Source: Bacillota bacterium (GTDB lineage Bacteria > Bacillota > Clostridia > Christensenellales > Aristaeellaceae). From it: a stretch of 64,000 nucleotides of DNA. This document shows positions 1 to 8,044 of the stretch, piece by piece. Location: positions 18,333 through 82,332 of the forward strand of contig JAEZHM010000048.1 of the NCBI GenBank assembly GCA_023416585.1. The letters run 5' to 3'. A program made the position numbers and the translations under genes. The notes under the pieces were generated by a model. That model saw only the letters and a program-made list of their open reading frames with translations, was not told where the DNA came from and did not search any database. How positions within the stretch are numbered: position 1 is the stretch's first letter; every line of letters starts with the position of its first letter.

Positions 1-451
1 GATGGATTTTACGCGCCTCGGCCTATTTGTACAGGCCGTGATTGTGCTGATCTATGCCATTTCTTTCAGCGGTGTCGTATGGAGCGTAAACAAAATAGTC
101 ACGCTCTGCCTGATGATACTTAGCGGAAGTGTAATATTCTTCTGCCTTTTCCTCATCTATGCGGCCTGTTCTTTCTTTACCGTTGAGGGCTTGCAGTTTT
201 TCAATCTTTTCACTTATGGCGGGCGGCAGTTCGGGCGCTACCCATTCTCCATATACGGAAAAAACGTATTGATGCTTCTCACGTTTGTGATTCCGCTGGC
301 TTTGTTTCAGTATTACCCGTTACTCTATTTATTGGATAGGGAGCGGGGTTTAATATATATGCTCTCGCCATTGATTGGATTGTTATTTTTCATACCAAGC
401 TATGCGCTTTTCCGGTTTGGCCTCAGGCACTATAAATCCACCGGTTCGTGA
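1..451 (+). CDS. ABC-2 type permease, C-terminal part (5' end outside window)
   Basis: The last ~149 residues of a hydrophobic multipass protein, open to the window edge in frame 2; the Met at base 2 is probably internal. About four membrane segments are visible, and the stretch FNLFTYGGRQFGRYPFSIY followed by two helices is typical of the ABC-2 permease family related to DUF990 (PF06182), the membrane half of multidrug or antibiotic type ABC exporters. Established: these permeases pair with an ATPase and often with a second permease, which would lie to the left of the window. The stop is followed by the promoter of the next gene, so it is the last gene of its operon. The substrate is unknown. 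Confidence 0.65.
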   Translation, partial: MDFTRLGLFVQAVIVLIYAISFSGVVWSVNKIVTLCLMILSGSVIFFCLFLIYAACSFFTVEGLQFFNLFTYGGRQFGRYPFSIYGKNVLMLLTFVIPLALFQYYPLLYLLDRERGLIYMLSPLIGLLFFIPSYALFRFGLRHYKSTGS

Positions 452-487
452 AGTCGGGGCCTGCATATTTGTTCGCATTTTCTGATG

Positions 488-516
488 TTGATAACTTACA
501 TTCATCTTGGTATAAT
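488..516 (+). promoter_or_regulatory. Sigma-A promoter of the cysS-like gene
   Basis: TTGATA at 488-493 and TATAAT at 511-516 with exactly 17 bp between them. Transcription should start near 523, which rules out the longer reading frame beginning at 485 and supports the ATG at 563. The leader is only about 40 nt, so there is no room for a T-box. Confidence 0.75.
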
Positions 517-562
517 AATGCATTATACGCTGTGGTATAAATTAGCATGGAAGGAAGATATT

Positions 563-2023
563 ATGCTTAAAATTTTCAATACAGCTTCAAGAAAAAAGGA
601 AACCTTCCAGCCAATTCATCCCGATTGCGTAACAATGTACACTTGTGGTATGACAGTATACTCTTTTACCCATATTGGCCATCTCAAATCTTACCTCACG
701 AGCGATATTGCATGCCGCTATCTTCGTTTCCTTGGCTATAACGTGCGCCAGGTCATGAATGTTACGGATGTTGGACATCATGTCAAAGACGCGGATACAG
801 GGGAAGATAAACTGGAAAGAAAGGCATTAAAGGCAAATACCTCTCCTTGGGAAATTGCCAGGCATTATGAGAAAATCTTCTTCGATGCAATTGATGAAAT
901 GAATATCAGTAAACCGAATATCATTGCCAGAGCCAGCGAACACATCAATGATATGATCGAGCTTGTGAAGATATTGGAAGATCGCGGCTACACTTATAAA
1001 ACAAGTGTTGGTTTGACGTATGACACATCGAAATTTGCTGATTATTCAAAGTTTGCCAATCTTGATTTGAAAAACCAGGAAGCAGGCTATCGTGTCCAAA
1101 TTGATGATGAGCGGCGCGCTCCATGGGATTTTGCCCTTTGGATTACAAATAAGCCCAATCATATTATGCGCTGGGACAGCCCATGGGGTGTGGGTTATCC
1201 CGGCTGGCATATTGAGTGCTCAGCTATGAGTAAAAAGTACTTAGGTGAGCAGATCGATATACACACTGGCGGTGTCGACCATATCAAGATTCATCATACC
1301 AATGAAATCGCCCAGTCGGAAGGCGCAAGCGGAAAGAAGTTTGTGAACTTCTGGATTCATACGGATTTCTTGCAGATCAACAAGGAGAAGATGTCAAAAT
1401 CCCTTGGTAATTTGTTCACGCTTGAAAACCTGAAGGAAAATGGGTATTCCCCGCTGGCTTTGCGCTACCTCTTTATGAAGGGCGATTATAAAAAGCCGTT
1501 CGATTTTACGTGGGATAGTCTGTACAACGCTCAGAATGAAATGGTTAAATTGTGGCGATTCTTTGCTGCGAATAATGGTCTGATTCACGGAAAGGTTTTG
1601 GAAGAATACAAGGCAAAATTCAAAGAAAATATGGATGACTCTTTCAATACTGCAAAGTCGCTGTCTGTGCTGTGGGAAGTGGTGAACAGCAAGACCATCA
1701 TGCCTGAGGACAAAGCTGCTACCGCTTATGAGTTGGATAAGGTCTTTGGGCTTGATCTGGAAAATTCGGAATATAATCTGCAGATGTTGGAAGAATTGCA
1801 AGATATCAATTATTTGGAAAAACAAACCGCACAACTAAAGCTGTCGGATCGCGAAGAAGCCCGCAGAGCCAAAAACTTTGCCGCTGCGGATGCGATCAGG
1901 GATGAGATCGATGCACTTGGGTATTCCATCGTTGATACGCCCACGGGACCTTATCTCCAAATCAAAAGCTATGGCAAATTGGGGGACGCTATGCATATCA
2001 CACCGTACGGAGAATCCGAGTAA
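563..2023 (+). CDS. cysS: Cysteinyl-tRNA synthetase, divergent type
   Basis: Class I aminoacyl-tRNA synthetase charging tRNA-Cys with cysteine in the cytoplasm; 486 residues, normal for CysRS. Seen: zinc ligand Cys28 in MYTCGMTVY, the ATP-binding HIGH motif at 37-40, a second Cys in WHIECSAMS near 210, the His/Glu pair in VDHIKIHHTNEIAQSE, and KMSKS in KEKMSKSLGN near 275. The region after the first zinc Cys reads TDVGHHVKDADTGEDK instead of the usual TDIDDKII, which marks a divergent subgroup often found as a second copy. The ATG at 563 is chosen because GGAAGGA precedes it and the promoter at 488-516 excludes the upstream frame. Monocistronic. Inference: a paralogue or horizontally acquired CysRS; a small-molecule ligase such as MshC is less likely given the full length. 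Confidence 0.9.
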   Translation: MLKIFNTASRKKETFQPIHPDCVTMYTCGMTVYSFTHIGHLKSYLTSDIACRYLRFLGYNVRQVMNVTDVGHHVKDADTGEDKLERKALKANTSPWEIARHYEKIFFDAIDEMNISKPNIIARASEHINDMIELVKILEDRGYTYKTSVGLTYDTSKFADYSKFANLDLKNQEAGYRVQIDDERRAPWDFALWITNKPNHIMRWDSPWGVGYPGWHIECSAMSKKYLGEQIDIHTGGVDHIKIHHTNEIAQSEGASGKKFVNFWIHTDFLQINKEKMSKSLGNLFTLENLKENGYSPLALRYLFMKGDYKKPFDFTWDSLYNAQNEMVKLWRFFAANNGLIHGKVLEEYKAKFKENMDDSFNTAKSLSVLWEVVNSKTIMPEDKAATAYELDKVFGLDLENSEYNLQMLEELQDINYLEKQTAQLKLSDREEARRAKNFAAADAIRDEIDALGYSIVDTPTGPYLQIKSYGKLGDAMHITPYGESE

Positions 2024-2153
2024 AAGACATGCTTGCCACAACGACAGGCTGTCTTACGGATTCACAGATCTCAATGAATGAACAAAATAAAAAAGGAGCT
2101 GTCGTACCGGAGAAAAAACGGAAGCACGGCAGCTTCATTCGTCAACAAGCATT

Positions 2154-2258
2154 TTATTCCCCGTCTTCCCTGGCTAGCCGTTCCAATGCCTGATTGAGGC
2201 GTTCCAGTTTTTCCAAGATCAGTGATACAACCCACTGCACCCAAGGGGAGGGAAACAT
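2154..2258 (-). pseudogene. Duplicated 3' end of parB (remnant)
   Basis: On the minus strand a 34-codon frame ends in ALERLAREDGE-stop, nearly the same as the ParB terminus QALERLARENGE encoded at 3625-3660. The DNA from TTATTCCCCG through TTCCAATGCCTG matches the real parB 3' end with about three substitutions in 36 bases. Upstream of that the similarity fades. It has no promoter or ribosome site of note, and a short functional peptide seems unlikely. It lies directly before the Fe-S gene, so that gene sits between two copies of the parB end. Confidence 0.6.
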
Positions 2259-2261
2259 GCT

Positions 2262-3536
2262 ATGTCGCACCACACCGCAAGAGAGGCTTATGAACAATTT
2301 GAACAACGCTTAAACCGCTTTCCCCAAGGTGCGCCGCCATCCCAGACGCTCTATCAAATCCTCGGCATGCTGGTGAACGAACAGGAAGCCGCGTTTTTGG
2401 CTCAGTTGCCCATCCGTCCATTTACAGCCAAACGAGCTGCAAAAGCGCTTCACATGACCATACCGGAGGCGAAAAAGACACTGGATGCGCTTGCCGGCCG
2501 CGCCATGCTCCTTGATATGGTAAAGGAAGGCGAGGAGACCCGGTACGCGATGCCGCCGCCAATGGCCGGCTTTATTGAGTTTGCTTTAATGCGTGTGCGA
2601 ACAGACATCGACCAGAAACTGCTCAGCGAACTATATCATCAATATCTGAACGTCGAAGGCGAGTTCATGCATGACCTTTTCTACGGTGTAGAAACGAAAC
2701 TGGGCCGCGTGTTCGTGCAGGAACCTATGGTATCCGATAGTGAAGCTGTCCACATTCTTGACTACGAGCGGGCTACGAATGTGATTGAAACAGCGGAGCA
2801 TATCGCCGTGGGGATGTGTTACTGCCGCCATAAGGCTCAGCATATAGGCATGGCTTGCGATGCGCCCATGGATGTGTGCTTAACATTCGGCGGTGTCGCG
2901 GATTCGCTGTCACGCCATGGATATAGCCGGGCGATCGGCAAGCCGGAAGCGATGGATATTTTGACGTGTTCTTACGAGGCCAATTTGGTGCAATGCGGTG
3001 AGAATGTCCGTGAAGGCGTTAGTTTTATTTGCAACTGCTGTGGTTGCTGCTGTGAAGCGATGCTGGCCGCCAAGCGGTACGGCTTGCGCCAGCCGGTATA
3101 TACGACAGGGTTTTCGCCGCATGTAGAGGTGGAGGCATGCACAGGCTGCGGTAAATGTAGCAAGATTTGCCCTGTAGATGCCATCAAGATGATTACGATA
3201 AAATCAGGCGAGCGTGAGTGCCGCGCTGCTCAGATCGATTACGATATTTGTTTGGGCTGCGGTGTGTGTGTCCGCAACTGCCCGAAAAGATGCATTTCCT
3301 TGAAGGCGCGTGAGAAGAAGCTATTGACTCCGGTCAACTCCACGCATCGGATTGTTATGGCTGCGATTGAAAAGGGGCAATTGGCGAACCTGGTATTCGA
3401 TACGCCTGCTTTCGCCGGCCATCGCGCCATGGGTGCGCTGCTCACGGCAATTCTGCGCTTGCCGCCAATCAAACAAGCGCTGGCGTCCAAACAAATAAAA
3501 TCCAAGTATCTGGATCGTCTCCTTAAAGGCAAGTAA
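2262..3536 (+). CDS. 4Fe-4S dicluster protein with winged-helix-like N terminus
   Basis: A 424-residue soluble protein. Residues ~30-110 look like a helical HTH-type domain (TAKRAAKALHMTIPEAKKTLDAL). Residues ~185-207 carry CYCRHKAQHIGMAC, residues ~257-266 the unusual run CNCCGCCCEAM, and two classical ferredoxin motifs follow: CTGCGKCSKICP near 291 and CLGCGVCVRNCP near 329. It should therefore bind two [4Fe-4S] clusters and perhaps a third metal site through the middle cysteines. Proteins of this build are widespread in anaerobes without an assigned reaction. ATG at 2262 follows AAGGGGAGGG. No partner oxidoreductase is adjacent. A redox sensor or an electron carrier are both possible. Confidence 0.75.
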   Translation: MSHHTAREAYEQFEQRLNRFPQGAPPSQTLYQILGMLVNEQEAAFLAQLPIRPFTAKRAAKALHMTIPEAKKTLDALAGRAMLLDMVKEGEETRYAMPPPMAGFIEFALMRVRTDIDQKLLSELYHQYLNVEGEFMHDLFYGVETKLGRVFVQEPMVSDSEAVHILDYERATNVIETAEHIAVGMCYCRHKAQHIGMACDAPMDVCLTFGGVADSLSRHGYSRAIGKPEAMDILTCSYEANLVQCGENVREGVSFICNCCGCCCEAMLAAKRYGLRQPVYTTGFSPHVEVEACTGCGKCSKICPVDAIKMITIKSGERECRAAQIDYDICLGCGVCVRNCPKRCISLKAREKKLLTPVNSTHRIVMAAIEKGQLANLVFDTPAFAGHRAMGALLTAILRLPPIKQALASKQIKSKYLDRLLKGK

Positions 3537-3572
3537 CCGAGAGATATAAGCGGAATAAAGTTTTCCAAAGGC

Positions 3573-3610
3573 GCGGGGAGGCCTCCTTTCTCAAAAGGAG
3601 GCCTCCCCGC
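3573..3610. terminator. Bidirectional hairpin between convergent genes
   Basis: A perfect 17-bp inverted repeat (arms 3573-3589 and 3594-3610, loop CTCA) between the end of the Fe-S gene and the end of parB. Its outer sequence GCGGGGAGG resembles the hairpin at 7581-7613. There is no long T-run on either side, so it may act as a transcription block for both convergent genes or as an mRNA 3'-end stabiliser. Confidence 0.6.
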
Positions 3611-3624
3611 ATCGTTCCAGACCC

Positions 3625-4485
3625 TTATTCCCCGTTTTCCCTGGCCAGACGTTCCAATGCCTGGTAGAGCCGGTCCAATTCTTCGGTGCTGTAATATTGC
3701 AGAATGATCTTGCCCTTTTTGGCGCTGCCTGTAAAGGTGGTGCGCATGCCCAGCACTTCCCGCATGCGGCCTTCCATCTCGGTAAGCTCAATGGGCAGCG
3801 GCTTAGGCATGGGCTTTGGTTTGGGCGCTTCCGCAGGCTTGGCGGCTAGCTGCTCCAACTGGCGCACGCTCAAGCCGTTAAGCAGCGTCTGCCTTGCCAG
3901 GTCGATCTGGCGGGCATCATCCTCCAGCCCAGCCAGCACCCTGGCGTGACCGGCGGACAGCGTGCCTTTGCGCACCATATCGGTAACTTCCTGGGGCAGG
4001 TTCAAAAGGCGAAGGATGTTGGCGATGGCCGGCCGGCTCTTGCCCAGGCGCTTGGCTGCGGCATCCTGGGTATAACCGCACTGCTGCATGAGCGCCTTGA
4101 TAGCCGCCGCCTCTTCCATAGGGTTCAGGTCTTCCCGCTGCAGGTTTTCAATAAGCGCCGCCTCCATCTGCTGGCGGCGGTCCATGTCTTTGATGATGCA
4201 GGGAACGGAGGCAAGCCCCGCCTGCCGCGCGGCGCGCCAGCGGCGCTCCCCGGCCACAATGCGGTAGCGGCTGCCCATTTCCACTACCAGGATGGGCTGA
4301 AGCACACCCGCTTCCTTGATGCTCTGGGCAAGCTGGTTCAGGCTATCCTCCGTAAAGGTGCGCCTTGGCTGCGCCTCGTTCGGATCAATATCGCCAATGG
4401 AGATTTCCTTTACGGTACTGCCCAGTATTTCCTCGCCCATGGGCAAAAGCTCGTCCAACCCGCGGCCCAAACCTGTCTTTTTCAT
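3625..4485 (-). CDS. parB: Chromosome partitioning protein ParB (Spo0J)
   Basis: DNA-binding CTPase clamp that loads on parS sites near the origin and works with ParA in origin segregation. 286 residues. Seen: the ParB/sulfiredoxin-like domain at ~25-115 with the hallmark GERRWRAARQAG, the arginine-rich helix region ENLQREDLNPMEEA, a central HTH (YTQDAAAKRLGKSRPAIANILRL) at ~130-165, and a C-terminal dimerisation helix. ATG follows AGGAAGTG. It lies 67 bp downstream of parA in the usual soj-spo0J order. I found no parS palindrome within the window. Confidence 0.95.
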   Translation of the reverse strand: MKKTGLGRGLDELLPMGEEILGSTVKEISIGDIDPNEAQPRRTFTEDSLNQLAQSIKEAGVLQPILVVEMGSRYRIVAGERRWRAARQAGLASVPCIIKDMDRRQQMEAALIENLQREDLNPMEEAAAIKALMQQCGYTQDAAAKRLGKSRPAIANILRLLNLPQEVTDMVRKGTLSAGHARVLAGLEDDARQIDLARQTLLNGLSVRQLEQLAAKPAEAPKPKPMPKPLPIELTEMEGRMREVLGMRTTFTGSAKKGKIILQYYSTEELDRLYQALERLARENGE

Positions 4486-4552
4486 GAAAACACTTCCTGC
4501 TAAATCGTATACCGGTTAGAAACTATGCGCCTCTCCCCGGTATGAAAGGCCA

Positions 4553-5317
4553 TTACCGGACACCGTTTCTTTCCATGACTTCCTTGGCCAGCGCCCGGTA
4601 GGCCTCCGCCCCGGCGCTCCGGCTGTCGTACAAATGAATGGGCAGCCCATGGCTGGGCGCCTCCCCCAGGCGCACGTTGCGGGGGATGGTTACGGTATAT
4701 ACCTTGTTCCTGAAGCGGCGTTTCACCTGGTCCACCACCTGCAGCCCCAGGTTGGTGCGCCCGTCCAGCATGGTCAGGAGCACGCCCTCAATGTCCAGTG
4801 TCGGATTGATCGTCCGGTTAATCCGGCTGACGGTGTTCATCAGCGATGTAACGCCTTCCAGCGCGTAGTACTCGCATTGGATGGGCACAAGCACCCTGGT
4901 TGCCGCCGCCAGGGCATTGACGGTGAGAAGACCCAATGAGGGAGGGCAGTCAATGAATACAAAATCATACTGGGCGGCCACGGTATGCAATGCGTTTTTC
5001 AAACGGTACTCGCGGCTGTCAAGATTCACCAGCTCTACTTCCGCCCCGGCCAGGCGGATATCGGCAGGCAGCAGATCCAGCCCCTTGACCCTGGTGGATA
5101 CGATGCAGGCTTTCAACTCCGCCTGCCCCACCAGCGCTTCATATACGCTTTTCCCGCCGGCCTTTTGCCCCAGGCCGCTGGTGGTGTTGCCCTGAGGATC
5201 AAAATCCACCGCAAGTACCTTTTGTCCGGCCTCGGCCAAGCAGGCGGAAAGGTTAATGGTGGTGGTCGTCTTGCCAACGCCGCCCTTTTGGTTCGTTACC
5301 GCTATGATTTTACCCAT
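4553..5317 (-). CDS. parA: Chromosome partitioning ATPase ParA (Soj)
   Basis: Deviant Walker A ATPase of the ParA/MinD family, 254 residues, full length. Seen: KGGVGKTTTTINLSA at residues 9-24, switch I region DFDPQGNTTSGLG, and Walker B FIDCPPSLG near 125. It moves or positions origin regions together with ParB and in Firmicutes also affects replication initiation. ATG follows GAGAGG. It is the first gene of the parA-parB operon, with its own promoter at 5350-5378. In Clostridia this pair usually lies near oriC, but neither dnaA nor rnpA-type genes are visible here. Confidence 0.95.
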   Translation of the reverse strand: MGKIIAVTNQKGGVGKTTTTINLSACLAEAGQKVLAVDFDPQGNTTSGLGQKAGGKSVYEALVGQAELKACIVSTRVKGLDLLPADIRLAGAEVELVNLDSREYRLKNALHTVAAQYDFVFIDCPPSLGLLTVNALAAATRVLVPIQCEYYALEGVTSLMNTVSRINRTINPTLDIEGVLLTMLDGRTNLGLQVVDQVKRRFRNKVYTVTIPRNVRLGEAPSHGLPIHLYDSRSAGAEAYRALAKEVMERNGVR

Positions 5318-5349
5318 TTGTGTATCCTCTCCGGGTCAAACCCTATCTT

Positions 5350-5378
5350 ATTGTAGCGTTTTTTGGCTGTAATGTAAA
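5350..5378 (-). promoter_or_regulatory. Promoter of parA-parB
   Basis: Read on the minus strand: TTTACA (5378-5373), 17 bp, TACAAT (5355-5350), about 32 nt before the parA start codon. Five of six matches to consensus in each box. Confidence 0.6.
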
Positions 5379-5453
5379 GCATACAGGGAAAAGCAGGCAG
5401 CCGCAAATGAATGCGAAAAAACCAGGAAAAGCTTTCTCCATAGCCTGGCCTTG

Positions 5454-5482
5454 TTGACACATACTATCTGTTATGCTATATT
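5454..5482 (+). promoter_or_regulatory. Promoter of the serine hydrolase gene
   Basis: TTGACA at 5454-5459 and TATATT at 5477-5482 with a 17-bp spacer, 45 bp before the ATG at 5528. GAGAGGCC follows as ribosome site. Confidence 0.7.
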
Positions 5483-5527
5483 TTACTAAGTTTATTCCGT
5501 ACAAAAGAGTATGAGAGGCCTCCCTGT

Positions 5528-6703
5528 ATGAAGTTATCGCTCACTTCCTTGCTATGCCTTTGCTTAGTGTTGGTATTGATCCCCGGGTGGGCCGCCGGCT
5601 TAGGGCTTCCCGAAGATTTAAGCATTATCGACGCTCAGGTCGACTCCTATTTCAAAAAAAGCAGTACGGTCGGCGGTTCCCTGGTGATTGCCAAAAATGG
5701 CGAGATCGTATACCAGCGGGATTTTGGTTTCCAAAACAAGAACCAAAAAGCCCCCGTTACGGAGGATACATATTTCCGCATCGCTTCCATTACGAAAATG
5801 GTCAGCGCCATTGGGATCATGCAGCTTACCGAGCAGGGCATATTGGATTTGGATCAGGATATAAGCAAATATTTCGGGTATGAGATTGTAAATCCCAATT
5901 ATCCCAAAATACCCATCACGCTCAGGCAGTGCATGTCCCACACCACTTCCTTAAGCCAGAATGGCGGCTATTCCTTTGAATCAAGAACGATCCACGACAT
6001 GCTGGCTAAAGAAGTAAGGCATTTTTCGAATTTCACCGGGGAAAAGCCGGGCGATCACTATTCCTATTCCAACTTCGGCGCGGGGCTGATGGGCTCCATT
6101 ATGGAGGCAGTAACGGGCATAAGTATCAACCAATATATGACGGAGAACGTATTCAAGCCCCTTTCCATCGACGCGGCCTACAGCGCCGGTTTCTTAAGCC
6201 AGCCGGAGTGTATTGCCAGCCAATATGAAAACGGCGACATATACAAAAGCGCCTCCAAATACTTGGAAGAGGCTTATGAAGACTTTGCAGATCCGGAGCG
6301 CCACTACCGGATTACGGTGGGAAACATCTTCATACGCTCCAAAGACCTGGCCAAGATCGCATCAGTCCTGTGCGGAGACGGAAGCCTGGGTGGCGTGCAG
6401 CTGCTTACCAAAGAAAGCGTCGAAATGATGCGTACGGAACAGCGTGTTCTTAACGCCAGTGTCACAGGCGAAAGCCCCTATGGCCTTTGCGTGAACCTGA
6501 TGGGCAATATGTTAAAAAGCCGCATGATTTACGGCCATCAGGGCATGTCAAACGGATCCATGTGCAATGTGTTCTACGATCCCGAAACGCAGTTCGTGCT
6601 CGTTATGCTCACAAACGGATGCAGCCAGGTCAGGCAGGACCGGATTGGTGTTTTGCCCAGGAGGCTTTTCACATATACATATCCATTGTTCACCCAGGAA
6701 TGA
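5528..6703 (+). CDS. Secreted serine hydrolase, class C beta-lactamase / PBP family
   Basis: A 391-residue exported protein. A signal peptide (residues 1-23, ending WAAGLG) is followed by a beta-lactamase-related (PF00144) domain. Seen catalytic features: SxxK as SITK with Ser87 and Lys90, the Tyr motif YSN at 180-182, and HQG near 337 in the place of KTG. These enzymes use an acyl-serine intermediate; members include D-alanyl-D-alanine carboxypeptidases, esterases and true AmpC enzymes, and sequence alone does not separate them. The neighbouring secreted NlpC/P60-like gene suggests a cell-wall role (inference). The two genes are 36 bp apart, probably one transcript. Confidence 0.8.
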   Translation: MKLSLTSLLCLCLVLVLIPGWAAGLGLPEDLSIIDAQVDSYFKKSSTVGGSLVIAKNGEIVYQRDFGFQNKNQKAPVTEDTYFRIASITKMVSAIGIMQLTEQGILDLDQDISKYFGYEIVNPNYPKIPITLRQCMSHTTSLSQNGGYSFESRTIHDMLAKEVRHFSNFTGEKPGDHYSYSNFGAGLMGSIMEAVTGISINQYMTENVFKPLSIDAAYSAGFLSQPECIASQYENGDIYKSASKYLEEAYEDFADPERHYRITVGNIFIRSKDLAKIASVLCGDGSLGGVQLLTKESVEMMRTEQRVLNASVTGESPYGLCVNLMGNMLKSRMIYGHQGMSNGSMCNVFYDPETQFVLVMLTNGCSQVRQDRIGVLPRRLFTYTYPLFTQE

Positions 6704-6739
6704 TCTTGCCTCACAGCGCACGAAAGGATGAATCCCTAT

Positions 6740-7561
6740 ATGAAAAGATGCCTGCTTCTGGTTATCGCACTGGTTATGATGCTCACAGCCCTTCCCGCCG
6801 CGGCACAGGTGGAACAGCGCCCGGAATTGGATGCCGCCTTCTCCATGCTGGAGGAAGGCAACCCCATCCTCACGCGGTATAATGAGATCACCGGGGCGGA
6901 TATTAAAGCCCGATACAAATACGGCATGCCCTACATGTTTGGCGGCAAGAATGAAGATTACCTGATGAAGGTCAAAAAATGTCTGGAAACCACCAAGTTT
7001 TTCCGAAAAGGCAAAACATATGTGTACGGCTTTGACTGCTCCGGCTTTACCAATTGGATCAACAAGCAGGTAGGCAAGCCTGAACACGATACTTTACAAA
7101 ACATGATTTTGCTAAAGGGCAAGTATGGGGAAAAGAACCATCTGCCTGTCAAGGATCTCCCCTTTGATGAACTGCCCAAGCATCTTCAGGTGGGTGACTT
7201 TCTGGTAGGCAAACACAGTGCCCGCCACATTATGATGTTCATTGGCACGCTGGCCGATTATGGTTACACGGCGGAAAACGCTCCGGAACTGGCTGATTAC
7301 CTTGACTATCCCATCGTTATCAATAGCGGAAAGAACCCTTTCTATGGCGAGCGCTATGAAAAATACATCAAGGAAAACGGCCTGAAATGCAATACCACCA
7401 ATGGCGGCGTGTGCATTTACATCATAGGCGTGCCAACGGACAAGGCGCCCCATTCCGTGCTCAGCGATAGGGAAACCTTCTATTACTTTAACCTGGGCGA
7501 TTATATGGTCCCCATCTATAACGTTTTCAACTGCAGCTCCTACGTATGGTTCAGGATGTAG
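6740..7561 (+). CDS. Secreted NlpC/P60-like cysteine peptidase
   Basis: About 273 residues. A signal peptide (MKRCLLLVIALVMMLT... ending in AAAQ) is followed by a domain with Cys100 in YGFDCSGFTNWI and His163 in SARHIMMFIG, the Cys-His pair of NlpC/P60 peptidoglycan endopeptidases. The spacing is ordinary but the sequence is divergent and extra loops separate the two motifs, so activity is inferred. The ATG at 6740 is preferred over 6728, because AAAGG lies directly against 6728 and at about 11 nt from 6740. Downstream of the serine hydrolase, probably co-transcribed. Confidence 0.7.
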   Translation: MKRCLLLVIALVMMLTALPAAAQVEQRPELDAAFSMLEEGNPILTRYNEITGADIKARYKYGMPYMFGGKNEDYLMKVKKCLETTKFFRKGKTYVYGFDCSGFTNWINKQVGKPEHDTLQNMILLKGKYGEKNHLPVKDLPFDELPKHLQVGDFLVGKHSARHIMMFIGTLADYGYTAENAPELADYLDYPIVINSGKNPFYGERYEKYIKENGLKCNTTNGGVCIYIIGVPTDKAPHSVLSDRETFYYFNLGDYMVPIYNVFNCSSYVWFRM

Positions 7562-7580
7562 GGATAACGTGAAAGAAAAT

Positions 7581-7613
7581 GCGGGGAAGAGATTTTTTGA
7601 AAAGCTTCCCCGC
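7581..7613. terminator. Hairpin after the NlpC/P60-like gene
   Basis: Inverted repeat GCGGGGAAG / CTTCCCCGC (7581-7589, 7605-7613) 20 bp past the stop codon. It lacks a following T-run on the plus strand; the T-rich side is on the minus strand. Probably a 3'-end structure; the real terminator may be the next hairpin. Confidence 0.45.
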
Positions 7614-7660
7614 ACCGCACCCCCCCAAACTTTATATGGATCAAATTATTGGCCGATGCT

Positions 7661-7704
7661 CTGCCCTTTCCAATAGTTTTACTGGAAAGGTCAGGGCGTT
7701 TTTT
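7661..7704 (+). terminator. Rho-independent terminator
   Basis: Stem CTGCCCTTTCCA (7661-7672) against TGGAAAGGTCAG (7683-7694), one mismatch, then GGCG and six T (7699-7704). It ends the serine hydrolase / NlpC transcript. Confidence 0.65.
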
Positions 7705-7813
7705 ATCATAAAACAGGGTGGTATCAAAGAAGTATTGGCTAATATTAATGCAAGATATTTCTTGCCGTTTCATAGCTTCGACTACGGAACCTCAAAAAAA
7801 GGGAGCCTCCAAA

Positions 7814-7935
7814 AGCCTTCCCCTTGAGGGGAAGGTGGCGCGTAGCGACGAATGAGGTGCTTAACTGCAAATGATCTCAGTTGCTGCCACCTCATCAGTC
7901 TCCTTCGTCGACAGCTTCCCCTCAAGGGGAAGCCT
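7814..7935. repeat. Long palindromic dispersed repeat
   Basis: A ~122-bp imperfect inverted repeat. The left arm starts AGCCTTCCCCTTGAGGGGAA and includes GTAGCGACGAATGAGGTG; the right arm is its complement (CACCTCAT ... CTTCGTCG ... CTTCCCCTCAAGGGGAAGCCT), with a short hairpin CTTCCCCTCAAGGGGAAG nested at each end. It carries no gene. A 15-bp piece identical to its left end occurs at 63874-63888. Layout fits a MITE or REP-like element. Confidence 0.7.
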
Positions 7936-7977
7936 TTCCAAAAGCATAGCTGCTCCATAGGCAGCGCCTTTGGGTTT

Positions 7978-7991
7978 ACAACACTGTTACA
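7978..7991 (+). promoter_or_regulatory. Candidate response-regulator site, copy 1
   Basis: ACAACACTGTTACA lies about 22 bp before the -10 box of the two-component operon. The same sequence with one change occurs at 10034-10047 before the paralogue array. Such a position fits an activator site near -35 to -45. Whether the adjacent regulator binds it is inference. Confidence 0.35.
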
Positions 7992-8009
7992 CGATATATG
8001 TCCTGATTA

Positions 8010-8018
8010 TGCTACAAT
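8010..8018 (+). promoter_or_regulatory. Extended -10 promoter of the two-component operon
   Basis: TGCTACAAT: an extended TG and a TACAAT -10 box 27 bp before the ATG at 8045. No good -35 box is present at 17 bp, as expected of an activator-dependent or extended -10 promoter. Confidence 0.5.
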
Positions 8019-8044
8019 AGGCATGTATGGAAGGATGTGGCAGC

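Noticed and set aside
485..562. Extension of the CysRS frame to an ATG at 485
   Set aside because: The promoter at 488-516 lies inside it and a good ribosome site precedes 563.
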